Below are positions 25,664 through 35,209 of a stretch of 64,000 bases of DNA, piece after piece; positions within the stretch are counted from its first letter, which is position 1, and each line of letters opens with the position of its first letter. The DNA comes from Lentzea flava (GTDB lineage Bacteria > Actinomycetota > Actinomycetes > Mycobacteriales > Pseudonocardiaceae), in the NCBI RefSeq assembly GCF_014648475.1, contig NZ_BMRE01000001.1:62001-126000 (forward strand), in the 5' to 3' direction. The position numbers were made by a program, and so were the translations under genes. The notes under the pieces are model-generated. The model made no database searches, was not told where the DNA came from, and saw nothing but the letters and a program-made list of their open reading frames with translations.

Positions 25664-26701
25664 ATGCGCAGGACAGTCATCGCGGCCACACTGCTCGTCG
25701 TGGTCGTCGCCGCCACCGTCACCGTGCTGCTGGTGCGCGGCAGACCCGACGAGCCCGCCGCGGCCGGGCCACCCGCGGTGAAGACCACGACCGTGCGGCG
25801 AGGCGACCTCGCCAACACCCGCGTGCTGCAGGCCAACCTCGGCTTCGGCGCGGCCAGGCCGGTCAAGGGCGGCACCGGCACCGTCACGAAGCTGCCGGCC
25901 CCCGGCCAGGTCACCGAGCTGGGCAAGGAGCTCTACCGGGTGGACGACCAGCCGGTGGTCGTGTTCTTCGGCGCCACCCCGCTGTTCCGCGCCCTCGACA
26001 CCCCCGGCCTCAAGGGCTCCGACGTCGCCGTGGTGATGGACAACCTCGCCGCACTCGGCCACCAGGTCGGCACCCGCCCTCGCGACGCCGCGAAAGCCGA
26101 GCTCACGCCCAAGGTGATCGACGCGCTGAAGAAGTGGCAGAAAGCCCTCGGCGTCGAGCAGAACGGCGTGCTGCAGCCGGGCCGCGTCCTCGTCCTGGAC
26201 CGCCCGATGCGCGTCGCCACCGTCAAGGCCCAGCTCGGCGCCCCGGCGAGCGAGGAGCTGTTCGAGATCACCCCGACCACCCGTCTGATCACCATGCAGG
26301 TCCTGGTGTCCGAGGCCGGGACGGTCAAGGCGGACATGCCGGTGACGATCGTGCGCCCCGACTCCCGCGAGGTCCCCGGCAAGGTCACGTCGGTGAACAA
26401 CGCGCCGGCGTCCGAGAACGGTGGCGGCCCCAAGATCGACGTTACGGTCACCCCGGACAACCCGGCCGACGTCGCCGACCTCGACACCGCACCGGTGCGC
26501 CTGAAGTTCACCACCGAGAGCCGCATCGGCGTGCTGACCGTGCCCCTGGCCGCGCTGATCGCGCTGAAGGAGGGCGGCTACGCCGTCCAGCTGCCCGGCG
26601 GTGCGCTCAAGGCGGTGCAGACCGGCCTGTACTCACAGGACAAGGTCGAGATCTCCGGCGACGGCATCACCGACGGCCTCGAAGTGGTGACCGCCCAATG
26701 A
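25664..26701 (+). CDS. HlyD-like periplasmic adaptor with peptidoglycan-binding-like segment
   Basis: A 345-residue protein with an N-terminal signal anchor ([20 protein letters not shown]). Residues ~40-95 resemble the lipoyl/hairpin part of membrane fusion proteins ([22 protein letters not shown]), residues ~135-160 contain a peptidoglycan-binding-like helix pair ([20 protein letters not shown]), and the rest is beta-barrel ([20 protein letters not shown]). Such adaptors pair with MacB-type ABC transporters in Gram-positives. It is first in the operon, with the ATPase start overlapping its stop (ATGA). Confidence 0.8.
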   Translation: MRRTVIAATLLVVVVAATVTVLLVRGRPDEPAAAGPPAVKTTTVRRGDLANTRVLQANLGFGAARPVKGGTGTVTKLPAPGQVTELGKELYRVDDQPVVVFFGATPLFRALDTPGLKGSDVAVVMDNLAALGHQVGTRPRDAAKAELTPKVIDALKKWQKALGVEQNGVLQPGRVLVLDRPMRVATVKAQLGAPASEELFEITPTTRLITMQVLVSEAGTVKADMPVTIVRPDSREVPGKVTSVNNAPASENGGGPKIDVTVTPDNPADVADLDTAPVRLKFTTESRIGVLTVPLAALIALKEGGYAVQLPGGALKAVQTGLYSQDKVEISGDGITDGLEVVTAQ

Positions 26702-27424
26702 CCCCGGTGCTCGCGCTGCGGTCGGTGAGCAAGCACTATCCCGGCGGCGTCACGGCGTTGGCCGACGTCTCGCTGCAGGTCAGCGCGGGGGAGTTGCTCG
26801 CGATCGTCGGCCCGTCCGGCTCCGGCAAGTCGACCCTGCTGCACCTGATCGGCACTCTGGACCTGCCGTCGTCGGGCACGGTGGAGATCGACGGCCAGGA
26901 CGTCTCGTCACTGCCCGACCGCAGCCTGTCGGCGCTGCGCGGCAGCAGGCTCGGGTTCGTGTTCCAGCAGTTCCACCTCTCCGACGCCCTGACCGCCACC
27001 GAGAACGTCGCCACCGGCCTGCTCTACGCCGGCGTGCGCCGCAAGGACCGGCGAGCGCTGGCCGTGGAGGCGCTGGACCGCGTCGGCCTCGGCCACCGCA
27101 CCGACCACCGCCCCCCAGCAGTTGTCCGGCGGCGAACGCCAGCGCGTCGCCATCGCCCGCGCCGTGGTGAACAACCCGGCGCTGGTACTGGCCGACGAAC
27201 CGACCGGCGCCCTCGACACCGCCAACGGCCAGGCGGTGCTGGACCTGCTGCGCGAACTGAACCGGCAGGGCACGACCATCGCCCTGATCACCCACGACCG
27301 CGACATCGCCGCATCGCTCCCACGCCGCGTGGAGTTGAGAGACGGACGGATCGTCGCCGACACCGGGCAGGACCCCGAGACCACCGCCCAGTTCCCGCTC
27401 CAGATCCGCAGGACCACCCGATGA
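26698..27424 (+). pseudogene. ABC transporter ATPase, MacB/LolD type, with single-base frameshift
   Basis: The ATPase reads normally from ATG 26698: Walker [18 protein letters not shown] and Q-loop [14 protein letters not shown]. It then meets a run of six C at 27111-27116. With one C removed the text continues [19 protein letters not shown], then Walker [13 protein letters not shown] and switch LITHDRD to the stop at 27424. As given, the frame is lost just before the ABC signature. Everything else (adaptor, permease, overlaps at both ends) is intact, so a homopolymer sequencing or assembly error is more likely than a dead gene. The complete protein would be about 241 residues. Confidence 0.8.
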
Positions 27425-28590
27425 GCCGCCTCTCGTTCGCCGACCTGATCTCCCTCGGCTCGCTCGGCGTCCGCACCCGCAGACTGCGCGCCGCCCTGTC
27501 CGCCCTGGGCATCGCCCTCGGCGTCGCCACCGTCGTCGTGGTCACCGGCATCCCCGCCTCCAGCCAGCAGGCCCTCCTCGACGAACTGACCGCGCTCGGC
27601 ACCAACCTCCTGCGCGCCCAGCCCGTCCCGCGCCAGGACAACCCGGTGCTCCTCCCCGAAGCCTCGGTCGCGATGGTCGGTCGCATCGGCCCGGTCACCG
27701 CCGCCGCGGCCGTCGCCAACACCCACACCCGCGTCCGCCGCAACGACCTGCTCGACCCCGGCCACAGCTCCGACATCACGGTCCTGGCCACCACTCCCGA
27801 CCTCCTCGACACCGTGAACGGCCGCGTGGCCAGCGGCGAGTTCCTGCCCCGCCCCGACTTCCCGTCCGTGGTCCTGGGCCACGTCGCCGCGTCCCGGCTC
27901 GGCATCGGCCACCTCGGCGACAACCCCGCCGTGTTCGTCGGCGACCGCTGGTTCACCGTCGTCGGCGTGCTCGCCCCCCTGCCACTGGCCCCGGACCTCG
28001 ACCGATCGGTGCTCGTCGGCTGGGACGCGGCCCGCACCCAGCTCGGCTTCGACGGCCACCCGACCGTCGTCTACGTCAAGGCCCGCGAGGAGTCCATTGA
28101 GGACGTCCGAGCCGTCCTCCCCGCGACCCTGCACGGCGAAATCCCGGGCCTGGTCCAGGTCAGCCGCCCGTCCGACGCCCTGGCCGCCAAACGAGCCACC
28201 CAGAACTCCTACAGCGCCCTGTTCCTCGGCCTCGCGGGCGTCGCCCTGCTCGTGGGCGGGGTCGGCGTGGCGAACACCATGGTGATCTCCGTCCTGGAAC
28301 GCCGCAGCGAAATAGGCCTGCGCCGAGCCCTCGGCGCCACCCGCGGCCACATCCGGGCCCAGTTCCTGACCGAGGCGATCCTGCTCTCGGGCCTGGGCGG
28401 CCTGGCAGGCACCGCCCTGGGCGCCCTCGGCGTCACCGGCTACGCCACCCTGCACCGCTGGCCGGTGATCATCCCCCTGCCGGTGCTGGCTTCCGGCGTG
28501 CTGGCCGCGTTCGTCGTGGGCGCCGCCGCCGGCCTCTACCCCTCCATCCGCGCCGCCCGCCTCACCCCGACCCAGGCGCTCTCCGCGTGA
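27421..28590 (+). CDS. FtsX/MacB-like ABC transporter permease
   Basis: A 389-residue permease. TM1 lies near residues 28-48 ([19 protein letters not shown]), an extracytoplasmic MacB-PCD-like domain of about 210 residues follows, and three C-terminal membrane segments hold the FtsX signature [19 protein letters not shown] and [20 protein letters not shown]. Its ATG overlaps the ATPase stop. With the adaptor and ATPase it forms a tripartite MacAB-like exporter for a peptide, lipid or antibiotic. Confidence 0.9.
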   Translation: MSRLSFADLISLGSLGVRTRRLRAALSALGIALGVATVVVVTGIPASSQQALLDELTALGTNLLRAQPVPRQDNPVLLPEASVAMVGRIGPVTAAAAVANTHTRVRRNDLLDPGHSSDITVLATTPDLLDTVNGRVASGEFLPRPDFPSVVLGHVAASRLGIGHLGDNPAVFVGDRWFTVVGVLAPLPLAPDLDRSVLVGWDAARTQLGFDGHPTVVYVKAREESIEDVRAVLPATLHGEIPGLVQVSRPSDALAAKRATQNSYSALFLGLAGVALLVGGVGVANTMVISVLERRSEIGLRRALGATRGHIRAQFLTEAILLSGLGGLAGTALGALGVTGYATLHRWPVIIPLPVLASGVLAAFVVGAAAGLYPSIRAARLTPTQALSA

Positions 28591-28607
28591 CGAAAGGAAA
28601 ATCCCCG

Positions 28608-29144
28608 ATGAAGAAGGCCACCCTGGCCCTGCTGTTCCTCCTGACGGCCTGCACCTCTCCCGGCGCACCACCCCAGGTCGCCTCCCTCTCGACCCCCGGC
28701 AGCAGCGCCGCCCCGACGTCCGCGGCCCAGGAACAACGCCCGCGCGAACGCATCGACATGACCCCGGAGGACCTCGAGGCCCTGTACAACGCCTACGACC
28801 GGTGCCTGGCCCAGTTCGGCATGGACAAGCAGAGCCAGGTCAGGGCCCGCCAGTCCGGAACGGTGCCGCCCAAGGCAGAGGAGGACAAGGCGCGGAAGGC
28901 GTGCGAGTCCAAGAACCCGCTGCCCCCGTGGGAGAAGGACGTCAACAACCCGGAGGCCGTCGACTTCGCCAACCGCGTCGTGCAGTGCCTGCGCGACAAG
29001 GGGGTCCGCTACGTCGAGGTGCACAACGAGCCCGGCGCCGAGATCGTCACGTACGCGCTCGGCGGGCCCAACAACGACGCCGCGTCGATCACGCTCGGCC
29101 TGGAACACGCGAAGGAGTGCGAGATCGCGGCCTCGAAGAAGTGA
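28608..29144 (+). CDS. secreted lipoprotein of unknown function
   Basis: A 178-residue lipoprotein: positively charged start MKKA, hydrophobic LALLFLL and lipobox LTAC with the lipidated Cys at residue 15. After a Ser/Thr/Pro-rich linker comes a compact domain with four further cysteines (YDRCLAQFGM, RKACESKNPLPPWE, VVQCLRDKGV, AKECEIA). I do not recognise the family. The ATG at 28608 follows AAAGGAAA and sits 17 bp after the permease stop, so it belongs to the export operon and may be an accessory or immunity-type factor. Confidence 0.75.
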   Translation: MKKATLALLFLLTACTSPGAPPQVASLSTPGSSAAPTSAAQEQRPRERIDMTPEDLEALYNAYDRCLAQFGMDKQSQVRARQSGTVPPKAEEDKARKACESKNPLPPWEKDVNNPEAVDFANRVVQCLRDKGVRYVEVHNEPGAEIVTYALGGPNNDAASITLGLEHAKECEIAASKK

Positions 29145-29153
29145 CGAACGACG

Positions 29154-30173
29154 TCAGGCGAGCAGGTCGCGCACCCGCGGCACCACCTCGGTCCCGTACA
29201 GCTCGATCGTCCGCATCAACGACCCGTGCGACAGCCCGCCGATCCCGTACTTCAGGTCGAACCGGCTGGCCTTCAACGTCTTCATCGTCCGAGCCATCTT
29301 CTCCGCGACAGTCTCCGGCGACCCCACGAACAGCGCGCCGTGCGGCCCCACCTCGTGCGCGTACGACTGCGGGGTCGGCGTGGCGAACCCGCGCGTCTTC
29401 CCGAGCCGCGTGATCACGTCGAGGTAGTGCGGCCAGAACTCCTCGCGCGCCTGCTCGTCGGTCGGCGCGACGTGGCCGGGGGAGTGGATGCCGATCGGCA
29501 GCGGCGAGCGGCCGAACTTCTCCAGCGCGTGCAGGTAGAGCTCGGAGAACGGGGCGAAGCGGCCGGGGTGGCCGCCGATGATCGCGAGCATCAGCGAGAA
29601 GCCGTAGGAGGCCGCGCGGACGACGGACTGCGGGCTGCCGCCCACGCCGATCCACGTCGGGAACGGCTCGGTGAACGGCACGACGTCCTGCTCGTGCAGC
29701 GACGCGCGGGTCTTGCCCTGCCACGTCACCGGGCCGCCCTTCAGCAGCTCGGCGAAGAGATGTGTCTTCTCCTCGAACAGGTCCTCGTAGTCGGCGAGGT
29801 CGTAGCCGAACAGCGGGAACGAGTCCACACTGGACCCGCGGCCCAGGATGACCTCGGCGCGGCCGCCGGACACCGCGTTCAGCGTCGAGAAGCGCTGGAA
29901 CACGCGCACCGGGTCGTCCGAGCTGAGCACCGTCACGGCCGAACCCAGGTGGATGCGGGAGGTTCTGGCGGCGATCGCGGCCAGCACCACGTCGGCCGCC
30001 GACAGCGGCATGTCCGGGGTGTGGTGCTCGCCGATGCCGAAGAAGTCGAGGCCCACCTGGTCGGCGAGCACGCCCTGCTCGACGACGTCGCGGATGGTCT
30101 GGGCGTGCGTCAGCGGCGTGCCCGAGGCGTCGTGGGTGACGTCGCCGAACGTGTCGAGTCCGAACGTGGTCAT
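29154..30173 (-). CDS. LLM-class flavin-dependent oxidoreductase (luciferase-like)
   Basis: A 339-residue bacterial luciferase-like TIM barrel. Typical strings are FFGIGEHHTPDMPLSAADVV, TSRIHLGSAVTVLSSDDPVRVF, GGRAEVILGRGSS and PTWIGVGGSPQSVVRAASYG. Members use FMN or F420 for oxidation of small molecules. Its ATG overlaps the stop of the upstream F420/NADP oxidoreductase-like gene, which favours a shared cofactor economy. Substrate unknown. Confidence 0.88.
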   Translation of the reverse strand: MTTFGLDTFGDVTHDASGTPLTHAQTIRDVVEQGVLADQVGLDFFGIGEHHTPDMPLSAADVVLAAIAARTSRIHLGSAVTVLSSDDPVRVFQRFSTLNAVSGGRAEVILGRGSSVDSFPLFGYDLADYEDLFEEKTHLFAELLKGGPVTWQGKTRASLHEQDVVPFTEPFPTWIGVGGSPQSVVRAASYGFSLMLAIIGGHPGRFAPFSELYLHALEKFGRSPLPIGIHSPGHVAPTDEQAREEFWPHYLDVITRLGKTRGFATPTPQSYAHEVGPHGALFVGSPETVAEKMARTMKTLKASRFDLKYGIGGLSHGSLMRTIELYGTEVVPRVRDLLA

Positions 30174-30754
30174 GACTGCTCCTTCGCGAACTGCTCGAAT
30201 TCCGGGCGGCGGACGGCGACGCCGAACACCGGGCTGCCCGGTTCCAGCAGGCGTCCCGCGGCCAGCGGGCCCACCGGCACCGGCTCGAAACCGATGCGGC
30301 GCAAGAACTCCGACACGACGTCCACCGCCGCGGCGTCGTCGCCGGCCAGCCCGACGGCGCGGCCGTTCGGCGGTTCCATGTCCTGATAAGCGATGTGGTT
30401 GAGGGTTTTGACGACGTGCGCGCCCACCAACCGCGCGGCCACCTCTTCGGACGTGCCCAACGGCTGCGCGGCGGGCGGCCAGTGGTTCATGGCGTCGACG
30501 ACGACCTTGCCCGCGAACATCCCCGGTTCGAGCGTGCCGAACCGGTGCCACGGGATCGCCAGCACGACCAGGTCCGCGTCGGCCACGGCGTCCGAGGCCG
30601 ACAGCGGCACCGCTCCCGGCGCGAGGAACTCGGTGATCATCGCGATCCGCGCCGGATCGCCCGAGCCCGCGATGGCGACCGGGTAGCCCGCCGCCAGCGC
30701 GAGGCGCGCGACGACGGGACCCACGTGGCCCGCACCGAGAACAGCGATCTTCAC
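30170..30754 (-). CDS. NADPH:F420 oxidoreductase-like Rossmann protein
   Basis: A 194-residue single-domain dinucleotide-binding protein: MKIAVLGAGHVGPVVARLALA, AIAGSGDP after beta-2, ADLVVLAIPWHR and VVDAMNHW. This is the F420-dependent NADP oxidoreductase (NpdG-like) fold that passes hydride between NADPH and F420, though many relatives have unknown substrates. Co-translated with the LLM oxidoreductase (ATGA overlap). Confidence 0.85.
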   Translation of the reverse strand: MKIAVLGAGHVGPVVARLALAAGYPVAIAGSGDPARIAMITEFLAPGAVPLSASDAVADADLVVLAIPWHRFGTLEPGMFAGKVVVDAMNHWPPAAQPLGTSEEVAARLVGAHVVKTLNHIAYQDMEPPNGRAVGLAGDDAAAVDVVSEFLRRIGFEPVPVGPLAAGRLLEPGSPVFGVAVRRPEFEQFAKEQS

Positions 30755-30888
30755 AGCACACCCGACCTGACTAGTTGACGTGTCATCATCTCTAACCGGA
30801 CTGTACCCCGGTTATTCCCGATGACGTACCGGACCGCCGTCACCCGACGCTCGCGAGGTTCGAGACCGCGTCCCTACGGTCGGAAACC

Positions 30889-32157
30889 GTGTCCACCGAG
30901 CCGTCCCGCCGCAGTTTCCTGTCCGCCTCCGCCGCAGCAGCGCTCACGTTCGGCCTGCTCAGGACGAGCCCAGCGCAGGCGAGCAGCGACATCCGGCCGT
31001 TCCGCGTCCGCATCCCGGAGCGGGACGTGGCCGAGATGCGCCGCCGCGTTCTCGCCACCCGCTGGCCCGACGCGGAGCTCGTCGCCGACCTCTCCCAGGG
31101 GCCGCCACAGAAGACCGTGAAGGCGCTCGCCCGCTACTGGGCGCACGAGTACGACTGGCGCACCACGGAAGCCAAGCTCAACGCGCTGCCGCAGTTCATG
31201 ACCGAGATCGACGGCCTGGACATCCACTTCGTCCACGTCCGCTCGAAGCACGACAACGCCTTGCCGCTGCTCGTGTCGCACGGCTGGCCCGGCTCGGTCA
31301 TCGAACAGCTCAAGATCATCGGACCGCTGACCGACCCGACCGCGCACGGCGGCAAGGCCGAGGACGCCTTCCACCTCGTCATCCCGTCCATGCCCGGCTA
31401 CGGCTTCTCCGGCAAGCCCACCACCACCGGCTGGGGCCCCGACCGCATCGCCGGGACGTGGATCGAGCTGATGAAGCGCCTGGGCTACGACCGGTACGTC
31501 GCGCAGGGCGGCGACTGGGGCGCGCTGATCGTCGACCTCATGGCACTGCGCAAGCCCGCCGGACTGCTCGGCGTGCACACCAACCTGCCCGGCGCCGTCC
31601 CCGTCGACATCGACAACGCCGCCCGCGCCGGCGGCCCGCAACCGCCCGGCCTGCAGGGCGACGAGCTCAAGGCGTGGCAGGACGTGCTCTTCCGCTACAG
31701 CAAGGGACAGGCCTACGCGCGGATGATGGGCCTGCGCCCGCAGACGCTCAGCGGGTTCGCGGACTCCCCGGCCGGGCTGGCGTCGTTCATGATCGACCAC
31801 AACCTCGCGAGCCTCGCGCAGATCGTCAGGGCGTTCGACGGGCACCGCGAAGGGCTCACCCGGCAGGACATCGTCGAGAACGTGTCGCTGTACTGGCTGA
31901 CGAACACCGCGATCTCCGCCGCGCGCCTGTACTGGGAGAGCAAGTACTCGGTGATCGCCGCCAAGGGCGTCACGCTGCCGGTCGCCGTCAGCGTCTTCCC
32001 CGAGGAGGTCTACCAGGCACCGCGCAGCTGGGCCGAGCGCGCCTACCCGAACCTGATCCACTACAACCGGGTCGCCAAGGGCGGTCACTTCGCGGCGTGG
32101 GAACAACCGCAGATCCTCGCCGAAGAGGTCCGAGCGGGGTTCCGTCAGCTGCGCTAG
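30889..32157 (+). CDS. Tat-exported epoxide hydrolase (EHN family alpha/beta hydrolase)
   Basis: A 422-residue protein with a twin-arginine signal (RRSFLSASAAAALTFGLL, cleavage near AQA) followed by the EHN domain (RPFRVRIPERDVAEMRRRVL, TRWPDAE) and an alpha/beta hydrolase core. The oxyanion HGWPGS, nucleophile Asp in QGGDWGALI and catalytic His in KGGHFAAWEQP match microsomal-type epoxide hydrolases. Export by Tat is uncommon for the family but occurs in actinomycetes. It opens epoxides to diols outside the cytoplasm; natural substrate unknown. Confidence 0.9.
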   Translation: MSTEPSRRSFLSASAAAALTFGLLRTSPAQASSDIRPFRVRIPERDVAEMRRRVLATRWPDAELVADLSQGPPQKTVKALARYWAHEYDWRTTEAKLNALPQFMTEIDGLDIHFVHVRSKHDNALPLLVSHGWPGSVIEQLKIIGPLTDPTAHGGKAEDAFHLVIPSMPGYGFSGKPTTTGWGPDRIAGTWIELMKRLGYDRYVAQGGDWGALIVDLMALRKPAGLLGVHTNLPGAVPVDIDNAARAGGPQPPGLQGDELKAWQDVLFRYSKGQAYARMMGLRPQTLSGFADSPAGLASFMIDHNLASLAQIVRAFDGHREGLTRQDIVENVSLYWLTNTAISAARLYWESKYSVIAAKGVTLPVAVSVFPEEVYQAPRSWAERAYPNLIHYNRVAKGGHFAAWEQPQILAEEVRAGFRQLR

Positions 32158-32167
32158 CTTGCACCGC

Positions 32168-32920
32168 ATGTGGGACGGCGGTGACGCGTACGAACGCTAT
32201 GTGGGCCGGTGGAGCCGGCCGGTCGCGCGGGAGTTCCTGCGCTGGCTCGACGTGCCGCCGGGCCGCCGCTGGCTGGACGTCGGCTGCGGCACCGGCGCGC
32301 TGACCGAGACGGTGCTGGCGCACGCCGAGCCCGCCTCGGTCGTCGGCGTCGACCCGTCCGCGGCGTTCCTCGACCTGGCCCGGCAACGGGTGCCCGGCGC
32401 GACGTTCGAGGTCGGTACCGCCGTCGACCTGGGCGACCGCACCGCCGACGTCGTGGTGAGCGGCCTCGTGCTCACGTTCGTCCCCGATGTGGCCCGCGCG
32501 GTCGCGGAGTTCGCCCGTGTGGCCCCGTACGTGGGCTCCTACCTGTGGGACTACACGAGCGGCATGCAGATGATGCGCCTGTTCTGGGACGCCGCGAAGG
32601 ACGTCGACCCCGCCGCGGCGTCCCACGACGAGGGCCTGCGCTTCGGCGAGGTGAGCGACCCCGATCCGTTGCGCACGTTCTGGGCCGGCGCGGGTCTGCG
32701 CGACGTCGAGGTGACGGGCATCGTCGTGCCCACCGTGTTCCGCGACTTCGCCGACTTCTGGGAACCGTTCGAGGGCGGCACCGGCGCGGCACCCGCCTAC
32801 GCCGCGACGCTCCCCGCGGAGCAGCTCGCGGCGATCCGCGACCTGCTCCGCTCGCGTCTGCCGCAGGACGGCCCGATCGAGCTGACCGCCAGGGCGTGGG
32901 CCGTCAGAGGTGTGCGCTGA
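32168..32920 (+). CDS. class I SAM-dependent methyltransferase
   Basis: A 250-residue methyltransferase: motif I WLDVGCGTGALTETVL, acidic Asp in VVGVDPS, motif post-I VGTAVDLG and a ubiE-like VSGLVLTFVPDV. The start MWDGGDAYERYVGRWSRPVA is typical of an actinobacterial group of uncharacterised methyltransferases. ATG 32168 is chosen over a TTG at 32159. It starts 10 bp after the epoxide hydrolase gene and overlaps the convergent hydrolase by 17 bp. Confidence 0.85.
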   Translation: MWDGGDAYERYVGRWSRPVAREFLRWLDVPPGRRWLDVGCGTGALTETVLAHAEPASVVGVDPSAAFLDLARQRVPGATFEVGTAVDLGDRTADVVVSGLVLTFVPDVARAVAEFARVAPYVGSYLWDYTSGMQMMRLFWDAAKDVDPAAASHDEGLRFGEVSDPDPLRTFWAGAGLRDVEVTGIVVPTVFRDFADFWEPFEGGTGAAPAYAATLPAEQLAAIRDLLRSRLPQDGPIELTARAWAVRGVR

Positions 32921-33680
32921 GGAACCGCGCCAGGTGCGGGTTCACGTCGTCGGCGTGGGTGAGGCTGAGGAAGTGCGCGCCACCGTCGATCGTGACCAGC
33001 TCCGCCTCGGGCAACGCGGCGACGAGCGCCTCGGCCTTCGCGACGGGGTAGGCGAGATCGGCCGTGCCGTGCAGCACGAGCGCGGGCGCGGTGATCTCGC
33101 CGGCGCGCTCCAGCACACCGTCGCGGCTGACCAGGGCTTTTGCGATCAGCCGCAGCCGGTCGGGCTCGACGGCGCTCCACTTCGGCGTCCACTCCGACGC
33201 GTCGTACTCGCCCAGGCAGATCTTGGCGGTCGCCTCGATCACCGTCTCCGGCCCCTGCGCGATCCACACCTCGGTGAGCTGGTCGTACGCGGCGGCGACC
33301 TGCTCGTCCTCCGGCTCGGCCGAGGTGCCCAGCACCGCGAGCGCCCTGACCCGTTCCGGCGCCAGCAACGCCGTCCTGAGCGCGACGAACCCGCCCTGAC
33401 TGGTCCCGATCACTGCGGCACTCTCGACGCCGAGCGCGTCGAGCACCGCGAGTGCGTCCCCGGCCACGTCCCAGTAGTCGAACGGCCCGTTCGCGGGCGT
33501 CGCACCGTGACCGCGCTCGTCGATCGCGATCAGCCGGTAGTCCTTTCCGAACACCTCGACCTGCGGCGCCCACATCGTGACGTCCATCAGAAAGCTGTGC
33601 AGCAGCACAACCGCCGGGCCGTCACCGCCGTGGTCCACATAGGACACCAGCTGCCCGTCGCCCGTCGTGACCGTTGCCAT
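32904..33680 (-). CDS. alpha/beta hydrolase
   Basis: A 258-residue alpha/beta hydrolase. Oxyanion region VVLLHSFLMD, nucleophile elbow IGTSQGGFVAL, acid in HGTADLAYPV and catalytic His in DGGAHFLSLTH. The lipase-like elbow is G-T-S-Q-G. It resembles 3-oxoadipate enol-lactonase/haloperoxidase-type hydrolases, but substrate cannot be assigned. Single gene, divergent from the amino acid ABC importer. Confidence 0.85.
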   Translation of the reverse strand: MATVTTGDGQLVSYVDHGGDGPAVVLLHSFLMDVTMWAPQVEVFGKDYRLIAIDERGHGATPANGPFDYWDVAGDALAVLDALGVESAAVIGTSQGGFVALRTALLAPERVRALAVLGTSAEPEDEQVAAAYDQLTEVWIAQGPETVIEATAKICLGEYDASEWTPKWSAVEPDRLRLIAKALVSRDGVLERAGEITAPALVLHGTADLAYPVAKAEALVAALPEAELVTIDGGAHFLSLTHADDVNPHLARFLSAHL

Positions 33681-33748
33681 GCCGAACCCCCGTGTCTCAC
33701 CCAGTGGATCATCAGCGCCACCCGCCCTGTTCGCTCTACCCTGCCCGA

Positions 33749-35209
33749 ATGCGACAAGTGATCAGGGGCGCGGTGCTGCTCCTGCTGTTGTTGATCGTCG
33801 TTCCCGCACCCGCGACAGCGCAACAGCCGGTGGTCAGAGTCGGCACCGAGGGCACCTATCCGCCGTTCTCGTTCCACGACCCCCAGACCGCCGAACTGAC
33901 CGGCTACGACATCGAGGTCGTCAAGGCGATCGCCGCGAAGGCGGGCTGGCGCCTGGAGTTCGTCGAGACGCAGTGGGACGCGATCTTCCCCGCGCTCGAC
34001 GCGAGCCGCATCGACCTGGTCGCGAACCAGGTGTCGCGCAACGAGGAACGGGCAGCCAAGTACGGCCTCTCCACCCCGTACACCCACTCGCGCGGCGTGA
34101 TCGTCCGCCGCACCGGCGACACGCGCATCAACTCGATCGCCGACCTGCGCGGCAGGACCACCGCCCAGTCCAGCACCAGCAACTGGGCGAAGGTCGCCCG
34201 CGACGCAGGCGCCACCGTCGAGGCCGTCGAAGGCTTCGCCCAGGCCGCAGCCCTGCTCGCCCAGGGCCGCGTCGACGCGATCGTCAACGACAACATCGCC
34301 GTCCTCGACTACCTCGCCACGACCGGCTCGAAGGACGTCGAGATCGCGGGCGACGCGGGCCAGGCTGGCAGCGTCCAGGTCCTCGCACTTCGCAAGACCG
34401 ACGCTTCCCTGCTGTCCCAGGCGAACCAGGCGATCGACGCTCTGCGCGCCGACGGCACGCTGCGCACGATCTCCCAGAAGTACTTCAAAGCCGACGTGTC
34501 CGTTGAGGACGGTGGCACCGCCGACCTGTCGCAGGGCCGCGGCCGGCGCAGCACGTGGGACGTCCTGCGCTCCACCGCGTGGCCGATGTTCGTGGGCCTG
34601 GTGAAGGTCACCATCCCGCTGACGGCCCTGTCGTTCACGATCGGCCTGATCCTGGCACTGCTCGTGGCCCTGGCCCGCATTTCCCCGTACCGCGTCCTGT
34701 CCGGCCTGGCCAGAGCGTTCATCTCGATCATCCGCGGCACCCCGCTGCTGCTGCAGCTGTTCATCGTCTTCTACGGCCTGCCGCAGATCGGCCTGAAGTT
34801 CCCGCCCTTCACCGCCGCCGTCGTCGCGTTCTCGCTCAACGTCGCCGGCTACGCGGCCGAGGTGGTCCGCTCGGCCATCCTGTCCGTGCCACGCGGCCAG
34901 TTCGAGGCGGCCGCCACCATCGGCTTCGGCTACGCGCAGAGCCTGCGCCGCATCGTGCTGCCCCAGGCCGCCCGCACCGCCGTGCCCCCGCTGTCCAACA
35001 CGCTGCTGTCGCTGCTGAAGGACACGTCGCTGGGCTCGGTGGTGCTGCTGACCGAACTCTTCCGCGAATCCCAGCTGGCCGCCGCCGAGAGCAACGAGTT
35101 CCTCGCCCTCTACTCCTTCGCGGGCCTCTACTACTGGCTGATCTGCGTGGCCCTGTCCGCGGGCCAGAAACGACTGGAGACCAGGCTGAACAGGTACGTG
35201 ATCGCATGA
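33749..35209 (+). CDS. polar amino acid ABC transporter, binding protein fused to permease
   Basis: A 486-residue fusion. Residues 1-25 are a signal segment (VLLLLLLIVVPAPATA); ~28-250 form an SBP_bac_3 domain (RVGTEGTYPPFSFHD, GYDIEVVKAIAAKAGW, RIDLVANQVSRNEERA); ~270-480 form the His/Glu/Gln permease with the EAA loop QFEAAATIGFGYAQSLRRIV and IIRGTPLLLQLFIVFYGLP. Such fusions import polar amino acids without a free binding protein. ATG 33749 is the natural start for the signal peptide. The ATPase gene overlaps its stop. Confidence 0.9.
   Translation: MRQVIRGAVLLLLLLIVVPAPATAQQPVVRVGTEGTYPPFSFHDPQTAELTGYDIEVVKAIAAKAGWRLEFVETQWDAIFPALDASRIDLVANQVSRNEERAAKYGLSTPYTHSRGVIVRRTGDTRINSIADLRGRTTAQSSTSNWAKVARDAGATVEAVEGFAQAAALLAQGRVDAIVNDNIAVLDYLATTGSKDVEIAGDAGQAGSVQVLALRKTDASLLSQANQAIDALRADGTLRTISQKYFKADVSVEDGGTADLSQGRGRRSTWDVLRSTAWPMFVGLVKVTIPLTALSFTIGLILALLVALARISPYRVLSGLARAFISIIRGTPLLLQLFIVFYGLPQIGLKFPPFTAAVVAFSLNVAGYAAEVVRSAILSVPRGQFEAAATIGFGYAQSLRRIVLPQAARTAVPPLSNTLLSLLKDTSLGSVVLLTELFRESQLAAAESNEFLALYSFAGLYYWLICVALSAGQKRLETRLNRYVIA

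Noticed and set aside
25333..28590. One very long plus-strand frame of 1085 codons
   Set aside because: It joins an antisense stretch of the response regulator, an out-of-frame stretch of the adaptor, the first part of the ATPase and the permease. It exists only because the ATPase frameshift links the frames.
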